Positions 14,125 through 23,481 are shown, numbered from the stretch's first letter. The stretch is 53,405 nt of DNA from an uncultured Clostridia bacterium (GCA_934255545.1 CAKQOE010000015.1:1-53405), one strand, 5' to 3'. Numbers and translations: made by a program. Notes: generated by a model not told the origin, from the letters alone.

Positions 14125-15589
14125 AGACTGTAGACAAAGCCCTGATTGCGTTTCACTCAATCAGGGCGTTTCTTATGCATATGCTAATTGTGTTTTTAAT
14201 AAATATTTCAACATATTTCTAAATATGTTGTCGTAATTTTCCTTCTTCCAGAGGAGTCTTGCCAGCTTTTTCATATTTAAGCAGGCAAATGTCATTCCAA
14301 CTTTCATTCGCATCTTTTCATTTCCAATTTGTTGCGTATATTGCATTCCATGATGCTCTTTGGCTGTACCAAAACAACGCTCAATAGTCTCCTTTCTATG
14401 AGCGTACATGTCTTTCATTCATGTTGTATGTCGAATGTCTTCGCATATCTCCATATAGTCCTGCCAGATATGTCTGGTGATTACTTTCTGATGCGTTTTG
14501 CTTAACGTACACTGGTTCAAATATGGACAGTTCATGCATATTTGACCATTACTTTTGTATTCTCTATATCCATCACGGTTTGTTGTTGAGTACTTAAGCA
14601 TTTGATTTCCTGGGCATATATGTATCATTGTATTCGTCATACACATATTCATACTTCTTGAAAAAACCATCTTTAGTCTTTGGTGCAGTGTATGTCATTA
14701 CAGGTGTAATACCGTCATCGATCAGCATCTTGGCGATTGCAGGTGTCTTGTATCCAGCATCTGCAATTATATATTTTGGATTCAACTTCTTCAGTTTCTC
14801 ATACAGATGAGGGAATGTCTTGCTATCATGTTCGTTTCCTGGGTGAACTGTGTAATCAAGTATCCAGCCATTCTTGTCGCATGCTGCTTCTACAGCATAC
14901 GCGAAAACTTCTTTATGCTCACCCTTGTGAAACCAACCACTTTCAGGATCTGTAGTACTTACCTTCTTTTCTTTTACATCGGATGAAGATCATGATGGTG
15001 TAGCCCCTGAGCCAGGAGTATCATCGTCATTATCATCTGAAAGTTCCTATTCGCTAAAGCATTTATCCTTTAGCGGATTTTTCCATGGGCTGCGAGGTCT
15101 GCATTGATCTCTTCTCTAAGCATATCGTCGTAGAATCTAGCATTCTTCTTTGCTACAAGAATCTTATCGTAGAAATCGAGCCCAAGGAATCATCTGTACG
15201 CAATGTTAACTTCAATCTCTTTAATTGTCTGACGCATACTTTTTATTCCAAACATATATTGAATAACTGCGATCTTTATTAGAACAACCGGATCAATACT
15301 AGGTCTTCCATTATCAGGGCAGTATCTTTCTTCAACAAGATCATATATGAAGTCAAAGTCAATTGCAGCATCAATTTTTCGAAGGATATGGTCCTGTGGA
15401 ACAAGTTGCTCAATTGAAACCATTTGAATTTGGTCTATTGTTTTATTATTCTTTGTAATCATTGAAATTCCAACCTTTCTTATACATTTATTATATCACA
15501 GATCACTCTAAAACGTTGAAATTTCAATATCATTGAGACTAAAAAAGCTCCAAACGAGTACAACTCGTTCGGAGCTTTGTCTACAGTCT
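14125..15589 (-). mobile_element. Decayed IS1182-type insertion sequence
   Basis: Terminal inverted repeats are AGACTGTAGACAAAGC (14125-14140) and its exact complement at 15574-15589. Each end is followed inward by a strong hairpin: GCCCTGATTG/CAATCAGGGC at the left (14139-14167) and AGCTCC.AACGAG/CTCGTT.GGAGCT at the right (15546-15576). These could insulate the transposase from outside transcription. About 1465 bp, with a broken transposase on the minus strand. No target duplication is evident. Confidence 0.85.
14173..15462 (-). pseudogene. IS1182-family transposase, multiple frameshifts and stops
   Basis: The N-terminal part (15190-15462) has PQDHILRKIDAAIDFDFIYDLVE and GRPSIDPVVLIKIAVIQYMFG and ends at a TGA where TGG (W) is expected, before FLGLDF. 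Later fragments in other frames carry IIADAGYKTPAIAKML, the cysteine motif CMNCPYLNQCTLSK and the C-terminal KETIERCFGTAKEHHGMQY. At least three disruptions remain, so the element is not active. The family call rests on these motifs and their order. Confidence 0.9.
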
Positions 15590-15591
15590 GA

Positions 15592-15618
15592 CCGGATACC
15601 TTGATGGTATCCGGTGTT
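15592..15618 (+). terminator. Intrinsic terminator right of the IS
   Basis: CCGGATACC-TTGAT-GGTATCCGG then TGTTTTG. It lies three bases outside the IS right end. Confidence 0.85.
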
Positions 15619-15763
15619 TTGCTTTGTGGGATGGTTTGACGGTTACTGAAAAATATGCAATATCTTAATAACTGGTTGAATATCTCATACTTTGGTACGA
15701 TTTACAGTTTCGGACAGATGTGCTACACTAATAATATACAGGTTCCAAACGATAAGGGTACCC

Positions 15764-15794
15764 TTATCTCTTAGCCATACTGCCTAAGAGATAA
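15764..15794 (+). promoter_or_regulatory. Hairpin in the leader of the SLH protein gene
   Basis: TTATCTCTTAG (15764-15774) and CTAAGAGATAA (15784-15794) are exact complements, followed by CCCTTTTCC. It sits 65 bases before the start of the surface protein gene. Attenuator or mRNA-stabilising hairpin is possible; the promoter is probably in the AT-rich stretch 15640-15740. Confidence 0.55.
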
Positions 15795-15858
15795 CCCTTT
15801 TCCTAAGAACCCAAAATAAAAATTGTGTCCAGCGGGCGCAGGGTAAGGAGGAAAATAT

Positions 15859-18102
15859 ATGAAAAAACGGATGACAAGTTTGCTGCTGGTGCTGGCAATG
15901 TGCTTTGCTATGCTGCCGACTGCGGCATTTGCGGCGGAGAATACGCAGGAGCCAACGGAGCCGCAAGAGCCACAGGAAACGCAAGACGCGGAAACTTGGG
16001 GTGACAAAGCAGACACAAGTTGGTACGTCGGCCATGAGGCGGACACTAAGTACCATATCACCACCGCTGAACAACTGGCTGGTTTGGCCCAGTTAATAAA
16101 TAAGGAGGGCGATAGTGTAACCTTTGCAGGCAAGACCGTATATCTAAATAATGATTTAGATTTGGGTGGACATGAATGGATTTCCATTGGTAATGGATTA
16201 AGACAAGAAAATGCGTGGCAGGTAGACCCCGAAGGCTGGTACTCTTTTTGCGGTACATTTGATGGACAGCACCATGTGATTTATAATCTGTATTCCCACG
16301 ATTCTCTGCTTGATAATGATGAGTGTTTTGATGGGAATATTGCAACCTCGCATGGACGAGATGTATATAAGACCGGTCTGTTTGGTTATCTCTACAAGGG
16401 CACTATCAAAAACTTGGGAATTAAAAATGCCGACATTCGGATTGACCCCAACGATGTAAGCACCTATGGTGAAGGCATTTTGGTAGACTATATTGAAGAT
16501 TCTACGATTGAAAATTGTTGGACAACAGGCAGTATAACAGGCGGTTCTTATTTTGAACAATGGATTGGCGGTATTGTAGGCAACGCATTGGGAACCTGCA
16601 AGATTTCTGGTTGCTACTCTTCAGCCGAAATTGTAGGGAATTATTTGGGCAAAGGTTATAATGTTCCCGGCGGAGCTGTTCCTATGGATTTTTTTGATTC
16701 TTTAGGTGGAATTGCAGGTGGAATTCCTATCTACGGAACATTAGATATAAGCGATTGCTGGTTTGATGGCAAAATTACCGTAAATTCCATTCAGGCCGCC
16801 GTTGGCGGAATCGTTGGATATGCCGATGCCGACACTGCAACTGTCAAGAATTGCATGGTCGTTACTAAGGATATTGGCAGAGATTCCGTAACAGAAGAAG
16901 TTAACACCTGTTGGGTAGCGTATGCCCTCGGCGGCACAGTAGAAAATTGCTATTGGCCGAATGACGAGAAAGCATACAATCCGTCTCCGCTTGAAGAGAA
17001 TCAGGGCACTCCTGTCTCTAGCTTCGCCTCCGCTGATGTTCTCACTGGCCTTCAGACTAATGCCGGTACAGGCATTGAATGGGTTGCCGGTATCAATCAT
17101 CCGACGTTTGAATGGGATGACAACAACATTCCAGCTAACTACACGAAAGTTGATGAGGCAATCACTGCTGCTAAAGTATTCGACAGCAACCTTTACTCGA
17201 ACTATGCCGATGTAGAAACGGCGATTGGTAAGGTTGACAGAAGCAAGAGCAAGGCAGAGCAGGACAAAGTGGATGCCATGGCGAAGACCATCGAGGACGC
17301 TATCAATGCTCTGGTTCGGAAAAGCTCCGGTGGCGGCAGCAGTTCTCCCAGCTATTCTGTGACCATCCCTAACAAAACTGAGAACGGCACTGTGACCGTT
17401 AGCCCGCGTTCTGCGGAAAAGGGCGATACTGTGACCATCACTGCTAAGCCTGACAGCGGCTATCAGTTGGATGACCTTACCGTGACCGACAAGAATGGTA
17501 AGGAGCTGAAACTGACCGATAAGGGCAACGGCAAATATACCTTTACCATGCCCGCCAGCAAGGTAACGGTTACGCCGACTTTCGTAAAAATCGCACAGCA
17601 GCCGACCGGAAAAACATTTTCTGATGTGGCAAAGTCGGACTGGTTCGCTGATGCGGTTGCATACGTCACCGAAAAGGGTCTGATGAACGGCACCGGCAGA
17701 GATACGTTCTCCCCGAATGCGTCCACTACCCGCGGTATGCTGATGACCGTCCTCGCGCGCTACGCAGGCGCGGACACCACCGGCGGCGCAACCTGGTACG
17801 AGAAGGGCATGAACTGGGCGAAGGCCAACGGCGTATCCGATGGCACTAACCCGACTGTGAATATCACCCGTGAGCAGCTCGTTACCATGCTGTATCGTTA
17901 CGCTGGCTCTCCGGCCGCTAACGGTTCGCTGGATAGCTTCTCCGACGCCGCAAGCGTAAGCAGCTACGCTGTCAATGCAATGCAGTGGGCGGTTGCCAAC
18001 GGCATTGTCAACGGCTCGAACGGCAAGTTGAACCCGCAGAACAACGCAACCCGCGCAGAGGTTGCCGCAATTCTCATGCGCTTCTGCGAGATGAACAAGT
18101 AA
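15859..18102 (+). CDS. SLH-anchored surface protein with beta-helix-like domain
   Basis: 747 residues. Signal peptide (MKKRMTSLLLVLAMCFAMLPTAAFAA), an acidic PTEPQEPQETQ linker, a region with YHITTAEQLAGLAQLIN...FAGKTVYLNNDLDLGGHEW and GLUG-like repeats (GLFGYLYKGTIKNLGIKNA, IGGIVGNALG, GGIVGYADA) that should form a beta-solenoid, a Gly/Ser linker near residue 490, a bacterial repeat domain (GTVTVSPRSAEKGDTVTITAKPD), then three SLH repeats (FSDVAKSDWF, ATWYEKGMNW, FSDAASVSSY) that bind cell-wall polymer. AAGGAGG precedes the ATG. Codon use differs from neighbouring genes, and the gene sits between an IS and a solo IS end, suggesting acquisition. Role: cell-surface adhesion or display; ligand unknown. 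Confidence 0.9.
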   Translation: MKKRMTSLLLVLAMCFAMLPTAAFAAENTQEPTEPQEPQETQDAETWGDKADTSWYVGHEADTKYHITTAEQLAGLAQLINKEGDSVTFAGKTVYLNNDLDLGGHEWISIGNGLRQENAWQVDPEGWYSFCGTFDGQHHVIYNLYSHDSLLDNDECFDGNIATSHGRDVYKTGLFGYLYKGTIKNLGIKNADIRIDPNDVSTYGEGILVDYIEDSTIENCWTTGSITGGSYFEQWIGGIVGNALGTCKISGCYSSAEIVGNYLGKGYNVPGGAVPMDFFDSLGGIAGGIPIYGTLDISDCWFDGKITVNSIQAAVGGIVGYADADTATVKNCMVVTKDIGRDSVTEEVNTCWVAYALGGTVENCYWPNDEKAYNPSPLEENQGTPVSSFASADVLTGLQTNAGTGIEWVAGINHPTFEWDDNNIPANYTKVDEAITAAKVFDSNLYSNYADVETAIGKVDRSKSKAEQDKVDAMAKTIEDAINALVRKSSGGGSSSPSYSVTIPNKTENGTVTVSPRSAEKGDTVTITAKPDSGYQLDDLTVTDKNGKELKLTDKGNGKYTFTMPASKVTVTPTFVKIAQQPTGKTFSDVAKSDWFADAVAYVTEKGLMNGTGRDTFSPNASTTRGMLMTVLARYAGADTTGGATWYEKGMNWAKANGVSDGTNPTVNITREQLVTMLYRYAGSPAANGSLDSFSDAASVSSYAVNAMQWAVANGIVNGSNGKLNPQNNATRAEVAAILMRFCEMNK

Positions 18103-18116
18103 ACCTAATACAGGCA

Positions 18117-18142
18117 AACAGCGCAGCTTCCGCTGCGCTGTT
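18117..18142 (+). terminator. Terminator hairpin of the SLH gene
   Basis: AACAGCGCAGC-TTCC-GCTGCGCTGTT. The next element, the solo IS end, begins two bases later, as with the tmRNA hairpin at 14101. Confidence 0.75.
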
Positions 18143-18143
18143 C

Positions 18144-18186
18144 AGATTGTAGATAAAGCCCTGATTGAGTTTCACTCAATCAGGGC
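18144..18186 (+). repeat. Solo left end of an IS1182-type element
   Basis: AGATTGTAGATAAAGC plus the hairpin GCCCTGATTGAG-TTTCA-CTCAATCAGGGC. It differs by a few substitutions from the left end at 14125-14167 and lies in the same orientation. No transposase or right end follows. Confidence 0.8.
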
Positions 18187-18202
18187 TTTTCTTAGTATAA
18201 AA

Positions 18203-18223
18203 AAGGTGATGGGAATCGAACCC
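18203..18223 (-). repeat. Inverted 21-bp copy of the tmRNA 3' end
   Basis: Exact reverse complement of 14067-14087 (T-arm and acceptor of ssrA). Sequence beyond it on either side does not continue a tRNA-like fold, so it is a fragment, probably an attachment-site or rearrangement scar. Confidence 0.75.
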
Positions 18224-18308
18224 GAAAGGGTTGGCGGCTAAATCTTAAATATGCTTAAAATCTATCGAATATTGTAGATTTTAATTTTGAAAATACGTAT
18301 AATAGAAA

Positions 18309-18405
18309 GCAGTACCGCCGAGAGGCGGGGCAGGCTTCATCAATTATGCTGTACGGCTGCGAGGCAGCCTCAGGGACGTTGAGCGTTTGCTTAACGCCTT
18401 TTTTT
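18309..18405 (+). promoter_or_regulatory. Structured leader with terminator before a MATE gene (riboswitch candidate)
   Basis: Three helices are visible: CCGCC-GAGA-GGCGG with a GNRA loop (18315-18328), GGCTGC-GAG-GCAGCC (18355-18369), and CGTTGAGC-GTTT-GCTTAACG followed by CC and T7 (18377-18405). The last is a clear intrinsic terminator 27 bases before the MATE start codon, so read-through must be controlled or partial. MepA-type MATE genes in Clostridia are known to carry guanidine-IV riboswitches; I cannot verify the consensus here. Confidence 0.55.
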
Positions 18406-18431
18406 GTTAAGGAATTATGGAGGTTCATATA

Positions 18432-19763
18432 ATGGAAATAAAATTATCGGATCATTTCGGCTACGGCCGATTGATACGGTTTGTTCTGCCTTCGGTGCTC
18501 ATGATGCTTTTTTCATCGATGTACACGATGGTAGACGGATTTTTCGTTTCAAATTATGTAGGTAAAACAGCGTTCGCTGCGGTAAATCTCGTTATGCCGT
18601 TTGCGATGGGCGTATCGGTTATAGGGTTCATGCTCGGCACGGGCGGCAGCGCGGTAGTTTCAAAGACTCTCGGCGAGGGACGCAGGGAGGATGCAAATAA
18701 ATATTTTTCGATGTTCGTTTACGTAGCGCTCGCGCTCGGAACGATATTCGGGATACTTTCCATCACGTTTATGCCGCAGGTAGTCAGCCTGCTCGGCGGA
18801 GAAGGCGAGCTTTATGATTACGGCGTGCTTTACGGGCGCGTCATGATGATATCGACGCCGGGCTTTATGCTGCAGCTCATGTTTCAGAGCTTTTTCGTGG
18901 TTGCGGAAAAACCGCGGCTGAGCCTTGGCATAACGCTTACGGCCGGTATCGCAAACATGGTGCTTGACTGGCTGCTCGTGGGCGTGCTCGGCATGGGCAT
19001 AACAGGCGCGGCAATGGCGACGGTAGTCAGTGAATTTACCGGAGGACTTGTGCCGGTAGCTTATTTCTTTACAAAGAACAGCAGCCTTCTCAGGCTGGTA
19101 AGATGCCGCATATACACCGGAGTGCTGATGCAGGCATGCGGAAACGGCGCGTCAGAGATGGTAACGCAGCTTTCAACATCGATCGTAAACATCGTGTACA
19201 ATTTCCAGCTGATGCGCATAGTAGGCGAGGACGGAGTATCAGCATACGGCGTTATAATGTACGTAAACTTCGCGTTCATGGCTGTGCTGCTGGGATATTC
19301 TGTAGGCAGCGCGCCGATAGTCGGATATCATTACGGAGCGCAGAACCGCGATGAGCTGAAAAACATGTTCCGCAAGGGCATAACGTTTATGGCAGTGTCA
19401 GGCATGATAGTAACGGCAGTCGCTGAGATATTTGCCGGCAAAGTCGTCGGGATATTCGCAGGCTACGACGCAGAGCTGTGCGCCATGACAGTCCACGGCT
19501 TCAGGATATACGCGCTCGCATTCCTTGTAATGGGCACGAACGTCTGGGCGTCGTCATTCTTTACAGCGCTCAGCAACGGCCGCGTTTCCGCGATCATATC
19601 GTTCGCAAGGACATTCGTATTCCAGATCATTATGGTCATTGCCCTACCGGTAATGTTTGGCCTTAACGGCATATGGGCATCCATAGTCGTAGCAGAAGCG
19701 CTTGCGCTTATCATAAGCATCACGAAACTTGTGAAAAACGGCAGAAAGTACGGATATCTGTAA
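18432..19763 (+). CDS. MepA-like MATE efflux transporter
   Basis: The start is ATG 18432 (MEIKLSDHFGYG) with ATGGAGG nine bases upstream; an in-frame ATG 15 bases earlier overlaps the ribosome site. 443 residues, 12 membrane segments. The N-terminus GRLIRFVLPSVLMMLFSSMYTMVDGFFVSNYVG and the internal FQSFFVVAEKPRLSLGITL are typical of the MepA branch. Only remotely similar to the MATE at 8943, so not a recent duplicate. Expression is probably set by the leader terminator at 18377-18405. Confidence 0.93.
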   Translation: MEIKLSDHFGYGRLIRFVLPSVLMMLFSSMYTMVDGFFVSNYVGKTAFAAVNLVMPFAMGVSVIGFMLGTGGSAVVSKTLGEGRREDANKYFSMFVYVALALGTIFGILSITFMPQVVSLLGGEGELYDYGVLYGRVMMISTPGFMLQLMFQSFFVVAEKPRLSLGITLTAGIANMVLDWLLVGVLGMGITGAAMATVVSEFTGGLVPVAYFFTKNSSLLRLVRCRIYTGVLMQACGNGASEMVTQLSTSIVNIVYNFQLMRIVGEDGVSAYGVIMYVNFAFMAVLLGYSVGSAPIVGYHYGAQNRDELKNMFRKGITFMAVSGMIVTAVAEIFAGKVVGIFAGYDAELCAMTVHGFRIYALAFLVMGTNVWASSFFTALSNGRVSAIISFARTFVFQIIMVIALPVMFGLNGIWASIVVAEALALIISITKLVKNGRKYGYL

Positions 19764-19784
19764 GCGCCTGCGCGTACATCGCAG

Positions 19785-19820
19785 CAGCCGCCCGGCGGCT
19801 GAACAGGCCGCTTCGCGGCC
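19785..19820. repeat. Two adjacent short hairpins with 3-nt loops
   Basis: CAGCCGC-CCG-GCGGCTG (19785-19801) and GGCCGC-TTC-GCGGCC (19806-19820). Members of the dispersed family discussed in the findings. Confidence 0.7.
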
Positions 19821-19929
19821 CCGGCAAAATCATTTATATCCTGTATACAACATGATAGAAGATATTTATGATACTATAAATTATAACTATGACAATCAGT
19901 TGTTAAACATTTTAACATACAAAAGTATA

Positions 19930-19972
19930 CGCCCGGTATACGGTGAAAATGACCGCATGCCGGGCGTTTTTT
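19930..19972. terminator. Bidirectional terminator between the MATE and LysR genes
   Basis: CGCCCGGTATACGG (19930-19943) pairs almost fully with CCGCATGCCGGGCG (19953-19966), followed by TTTTTT. The genes on both sides converge on it. Confidence 0.85.
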
Positions 19973-20867
19973 ATGTTATAGGCGTAAGCTTTGCGCATTT
20001 TTCGGCTACGAACTGCCGGAAATTGTAGACAGGAGGCGAGAGCCAGCTGTTTTTATTCGTTATCATATAGAAGCGGCGATCCCATGCAGGGTATGAGATC
20101 TGCAGGATCTTTACATTGAGGCGGTGCAGGATCTCCATATACGGAACGACTGCGATGCCGAAACCGGCTGATACCATTCCTGCCACGACCTGGTCCTCGT
20201 CTATCTCGTATACGGTGTTTGGTTCAGCTTCTATAGACTCGAAAAGCTCGTCTATGACGTTGCGCATGCCTGAGTGCTTTTTAAACTGGATGTACGGGTA
20301 TTCGAGCGTATCGCGAAGGTCTATAGTGTGGCGGTCCGAAAGCGGGTGGTCATCCGGTACGATGAGCACGAGATCCTGGCTTGCGACAGGTATGAGGTCA
20401 AATGCTGAGGGACGGCGCGGAGGCGTTGCAAACGCTATATCATAGATATTATTTTCAAGGCCGTCCGTTATCTTCTGCGAGACATCTGAATCTATCGTAA
20501 ACACGACATCGTTTTCCGGGTATGCTTTTTTAAACTCAGCTATCATATTAGGTATAAATGCTACTCCCATGACTCTGAGTATGCCGAGACGCACTACGCC
20601 GCTGCCTTTTGATGCGAGTTTCAGTGTTTCTATGCCGTTGTCGAGCGTGCTCAGCGAGGACTCTACACACTTGTAGAACTGACGTCCCAGCTCCGTAAGG
20701 CGTATGCGTCTGCCTTCTTTTTCAAACAGCCGTATGCCGAGCTCCTTTTCGAGCTGCATTATCGCGTTTGAAAGGCTCGGCTGCGTTATGCAGAGCTTTT
20801 CTGCGGCGCGCGTGTAGTGCTGCTCTTCAGCGAGCTTCATGAAATATCTGAGGTGAAACAGATTCAT
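19971..20867 (-). CDS. LysR-family transcriptional regulator
   Basis: The start is ATG at 20865-20867 (MNLFHLRYFMK) with GAAAGGAGTC upstream. 298 residues: a winged HTH (residues 1-60, HYTRAAEKLCITQPSLSNAIMQLEKELG) and a periplasmic-binding-like effector domain (about 90-295). It is divergent from the shikimate gene cluster, the usual layout for a LysR activator of the neighbouring operon. An inferred effector is shikimate, quinate or a dehydro derivative. Confidence 0.93.
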   Translation of the reverse strand: MNLFHLRYFMKLAEEQHYTRAAEKLCITQPSLSNAIMQLEKELGIRLFEKEGRRIRLTELGRQFYKCVESSLSTLDNGIETLKLASKGSGVVRLGILRVMGVAFIPNMIAEFKKAYPENDVVFTIDSDVSQKITDGLENNIYDIAFATPPRRPSAFDLIPVASQDLVLIVPDDHPLSDRHTIDLRDTLEYPYIQFKKHSGMRNVIDELFESIEAEPNTVYEIDEDQVVAGMVSAGFGIAVVPYMEILHRLNVKILQISYPAWDRRFYMITNKNSWLSPPVYNFRQFVAEKCAKLTPIT

Positions 20868-21355
20868 GCTGACTCCTTTCTTTTTATTCAGCGATACAGT
20901 CATACTGCATATATGAGCCCGCGCCGGCGCGGGATAAGCGTGACCGCATTTCAGCGGTGCGCATTCGTGTAAGACTGTATTACTGTCCGACTTTAACTAA
21001 TTCGATCATCTACCGCGATATATATTACCATAAATAATTTGCTCGTTCCAACATATAGACATAAACTATTAAAAGATAAATAAGATAAATTTGTTAAATC
21101 GTTTGTATAGTGATAATTTATAAACGTACCCGGCAGGGGGCGGAAAACAGAACACAGACAAGCTTCTGAAAACGCATCTGCGGGTCGAAAGAACTGCGAA
21201 CTGAAAACGGCCGATTACAGTTTAGTTTTAAACTTTGTGAACAATAAAATTAAAACGTTAAGAGAAGAAAAACGTTAAGAGTTTTAAGGACCCTGTTCAG
21301 GAGGGCCTGAAAAATACGAATAAGAAAAGAAAGAAAGAAAAAGAGGAGAACAATT
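20868..21355. promoter_or_regulatory. Long divergent control region, LysR / shikimate cluster
   Basis: 488 bases without a gene. It holds CCCGCGCCGGCGCGGG (20918-20933, perfect palindrome) near the LysR side and an AT-rich block at 21030-21125 suited to promoters and LysR boxes. A purine-rich ~200-base leader ends at the AAAGAGGAG site of the first aroE-like gene. No single promoter stands out. Confidence 0.45.
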
Positions 21356-22219
21356 ATGAATATCTCAGGCAGAACAAGGATGCTCGGTCTGATAGGAAGT
21401 CCGGTAGGACATTCAAAATCTCCGGAAATGTATAACTATTGTTTTAAAAAGTTTGAAAGAGACTGCGCTTACCTCGCATTCGACGTTACAGAAGAAAACG
21501 TCGAGGCTGCGATAAAGGCGATACGCACTCTGGATCTCAGAGGCGCAAATGTAACGATGCCGCTTAAGCACGCAGTCATCCCTTATCTCGACAGGATCAC
21601 TCCTGCGGCAGAGATAACAAACTCAGTAAATACGATAGTTAATGAAAACGGAGTACTTACAGGTTACTGCACTGACGGTATGGGATTCACAGGAAATCTC
21701 AGAGCAGGCGGAATAACCGTAAAAGATAAAAAGATAACTATTCTCGGCGGAGGCGGTGTGTCATCAGCAGTTTCTGCGCAGTGCGCCCTTGAGGGCGCGA
21801 AGGAATTATCCATTTTTAACAGAAAGGATAAATTCTGGAGCAGGCTGGAAGCTCACGCAGAAGTGATAAGAAAGGCAGCGCCTGCCTGCAAAGTGAATGT
21901 ATACGATTTCGATGATGAAGAAATTCTGAAAAGAGAGATCGCTGAGAGCCACCTCCTAGCAAACGCTAACTGCGTCGGAATGGCGCCTCTTGAAAATGAA
22001 AGCCTTATAAAGGATACATCAGTTTTCAGGGAAGACCTTACAGTTGCAGATGTAGTGTATTCCCCGGCGGAGACGAAGCTGCTCCGCGAGGCGAAGGCGT
22101 GCGGCTGCCGTACATTCGGCGGTCTCGGAATGCTGCTCCAGCAGGGCGCAGAAGCGTTAAGGCTCTACACAGGCGATGAGATGCCTGTAGAGGAAATAGA
22201 AGAGTATTTATACAAGTAA
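21356..22219 (+). CDS. Shikimate/quinate dehydrogenase paralogue 1
   Basis: 287 residues of the AroE family. N-terminal substrate domain: GLIGSPVGHSKSPEMYN (shikimate-binding Ser pair), NVTMPLKHAV with the catalytic Lys, and CTDGMGF with the catalytic Asp. The nucleotide domain has GGGGVSSAVSAQ in place of the usual GAGGAA loop and lacks the NRTxxK NADP motif (it has NRKDKF), so cofactor preference may be unusual. It interconverts shikimate and 3-dehydroshikimate, or quinate and 3-dehydroquinate. Clustering with a LysR gene and a transporter argues for a catabolic role. The MFS gene follows 17 bases later. Confidence 0.9.
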   Translation: MNISGRTRMLGLIGSPVGHSKSPEMYNYCFKKFERDCAYLAFDVTEENVEAAIKAIRTLDLRGANVTMPLKHAVIPYLDRITPAAEITNSVNTIVNENGVLTGYCTDGMGFTGNLRAGGITVKDKKITILGGGGVSSAVSAQCALEGAKELSIFNRKDKFWSRLEAHAEVIRKAAPACKVNVYDFDDEEILKREIAESHLLANANCVGMAPLENESLIKDTSVFREDLTVADVVYSPAETKLLREAKACGCRTFGGLGMLLQQGAEALRLYTGDEMPVEEIEEYLYK

Positions 22220-22236
22220 AAACAGGAGAGAAAACA

Positions 22237-23481
22237 ATGAACACGAAAAATGAAAGCAGCAGATATTATCCTACTGCGTTCGCGCTCTACGTTACATATT
22301 TTGTACTCGGTATAGCGGCGTCCATCATGGGTCAGTACAAGCAGAACTTCGCAGCTCTGTGGGGAGCTGAAACGCTGGCAGACGGAAGCTATAACGTATC
22401 AGGCGTCGTAGCAGTCATCGCGGCTATCGGCCTCGGCCGTCTCATAGCGTTCCCTGTTGCGGGTCCGCTGTCAGACAAGCTCGGCAGAAGGCTGAGCGCC
22501 CTCATAGGATGCGTGCTTTACGCGATATTCCTTTTAAGCGTTACATTTACTACAAACATGTATGTATGTTACGTGCTTGCTATCATAAGCGGTATGGCAA
22601 ACTCATTCCTTGATACAAGTATCACTCCTTCATGCATGGAGATATTCAAGGAAAAGGGAACTATAGCAAATATGTTTACGAAGCTCTCTATATCGATCGC
22701 GCAGTTCCTGCTCCCGTTCGCTATCAGCTTTGTAGCAGTAAATAACCTTCCGTTCAACACTATATTTATCGCAACAGCAGCTATAATCATCATTGACGGT
22801 ATATTCCTCGCGTTCCTTCCGTTCCCTCCGATGGAACATGCACCTGCAAAGAAGGGCGAAAAGATAAAGAAGGAAAAGATGAAGTTCACTCCGTCTGCGA
22901 TCATCCTGATCTGCCTCGGATTTACTACATCAACAACATTCATGCTCTGGATGAACTGCAACCAGGAGCTCGGCTCACTGTACGGACTCGCTGATCCTTC
23001 AAAGATCCAGTCAGTTTACTCAGTAGGTATCGTATGCGCGCTCTTTGTAAACGCAGCGCTCATGGCGAGAGGCCTCAAGCCTATAAAGATACTTCTCATA
23101 TATCCTTGCATGGCCCTCATAACTCTCGGTATCACATACTTCGTACAGGCGCCGTTCATGTGCCTCGCGGCAGGCTTCCTTCTCGGATTCTTCGCAGCAG
23201 GCGGCGTGCTCCAGATCGTAACTGCGGTAGCGAATGAAATGTTCCCTAAGAACAGAGGCGTTATCACTTCTATTGTAATGATATCGTCAAGCGTTGCAAA
23301 CTACGTAGTGCTCAACGTAGCCAGCCTTCTCACAAAGATCGGCGGCGTAGACGGTCCAAGACTCGTAGTACTCTTCAACATGGCTGTAACTCTCGTAGGC
23401 ATATTCCTTGCGCTCATCCTCACAAAGAGATTTGACAAGGACGCAGAGCCGCAGGATGCAGCAGTTGCAGAAGCAGCTTAA
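22237..23481 (+). CDS. MFS transporter, probable shikimate/quinate uptake
   Basis: 414 residues, 12 membrane segments. The MFS signature between helices 2 and 3 is present (GRLIAFPVAGPLSDKLGRRLSALIG). A basic cytoplasmic loop (PAKKGEKIKKEKMKF) separates the two halves. AGGAGAG precedes the ATG. Position between the aroE-like gene and the shikimate kinase suggests import of shikimate, quinate or a related acid; this is inferred from context only. Confidence 0.85.
   Translation: MNTKNESSRYYPTAFALYVTYFVLGIAASIMGQYKQNFAALWGAETLADGSYNVSGVVAVIAAIGLGRLIAFPVAGPLSDKLGRRLSALIGCVLYAIFLLSVTFTTNMYVCYVLAIISGMANSFLDTSITPSCMEIFKEKGTIANMFTKLSISIAQFLLPFAISFVAVNNLPFNTIFIATAAIIIIDGIFLAFLPFPPMEHAPAKKGEKIKKEKMKFTPSAIILICLGFTTSTTFMLWMNCNQELGSLYGLADPSKIQSVYSVGIVCALFVNAALMARGLKPIKILLIYPCMALITLGITYFVQAPFMCLAAGFLLGFFAAGGVLQIVTAVANEMFPKNRGVITSIVMISSSVANYVVLNVASLLTKIGGVDGPRLVVLFNMAVTLVGIFLALILTKRFDKDAEPQDAAVAEAA

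Noticed and set aside
18203..18223. tRNA gene on the minus strand
   Set aside because: Only a T-arm and acceptor piece is present, an exact copy of the tmRNA end; no D-arm or anticodon arm can be formed.
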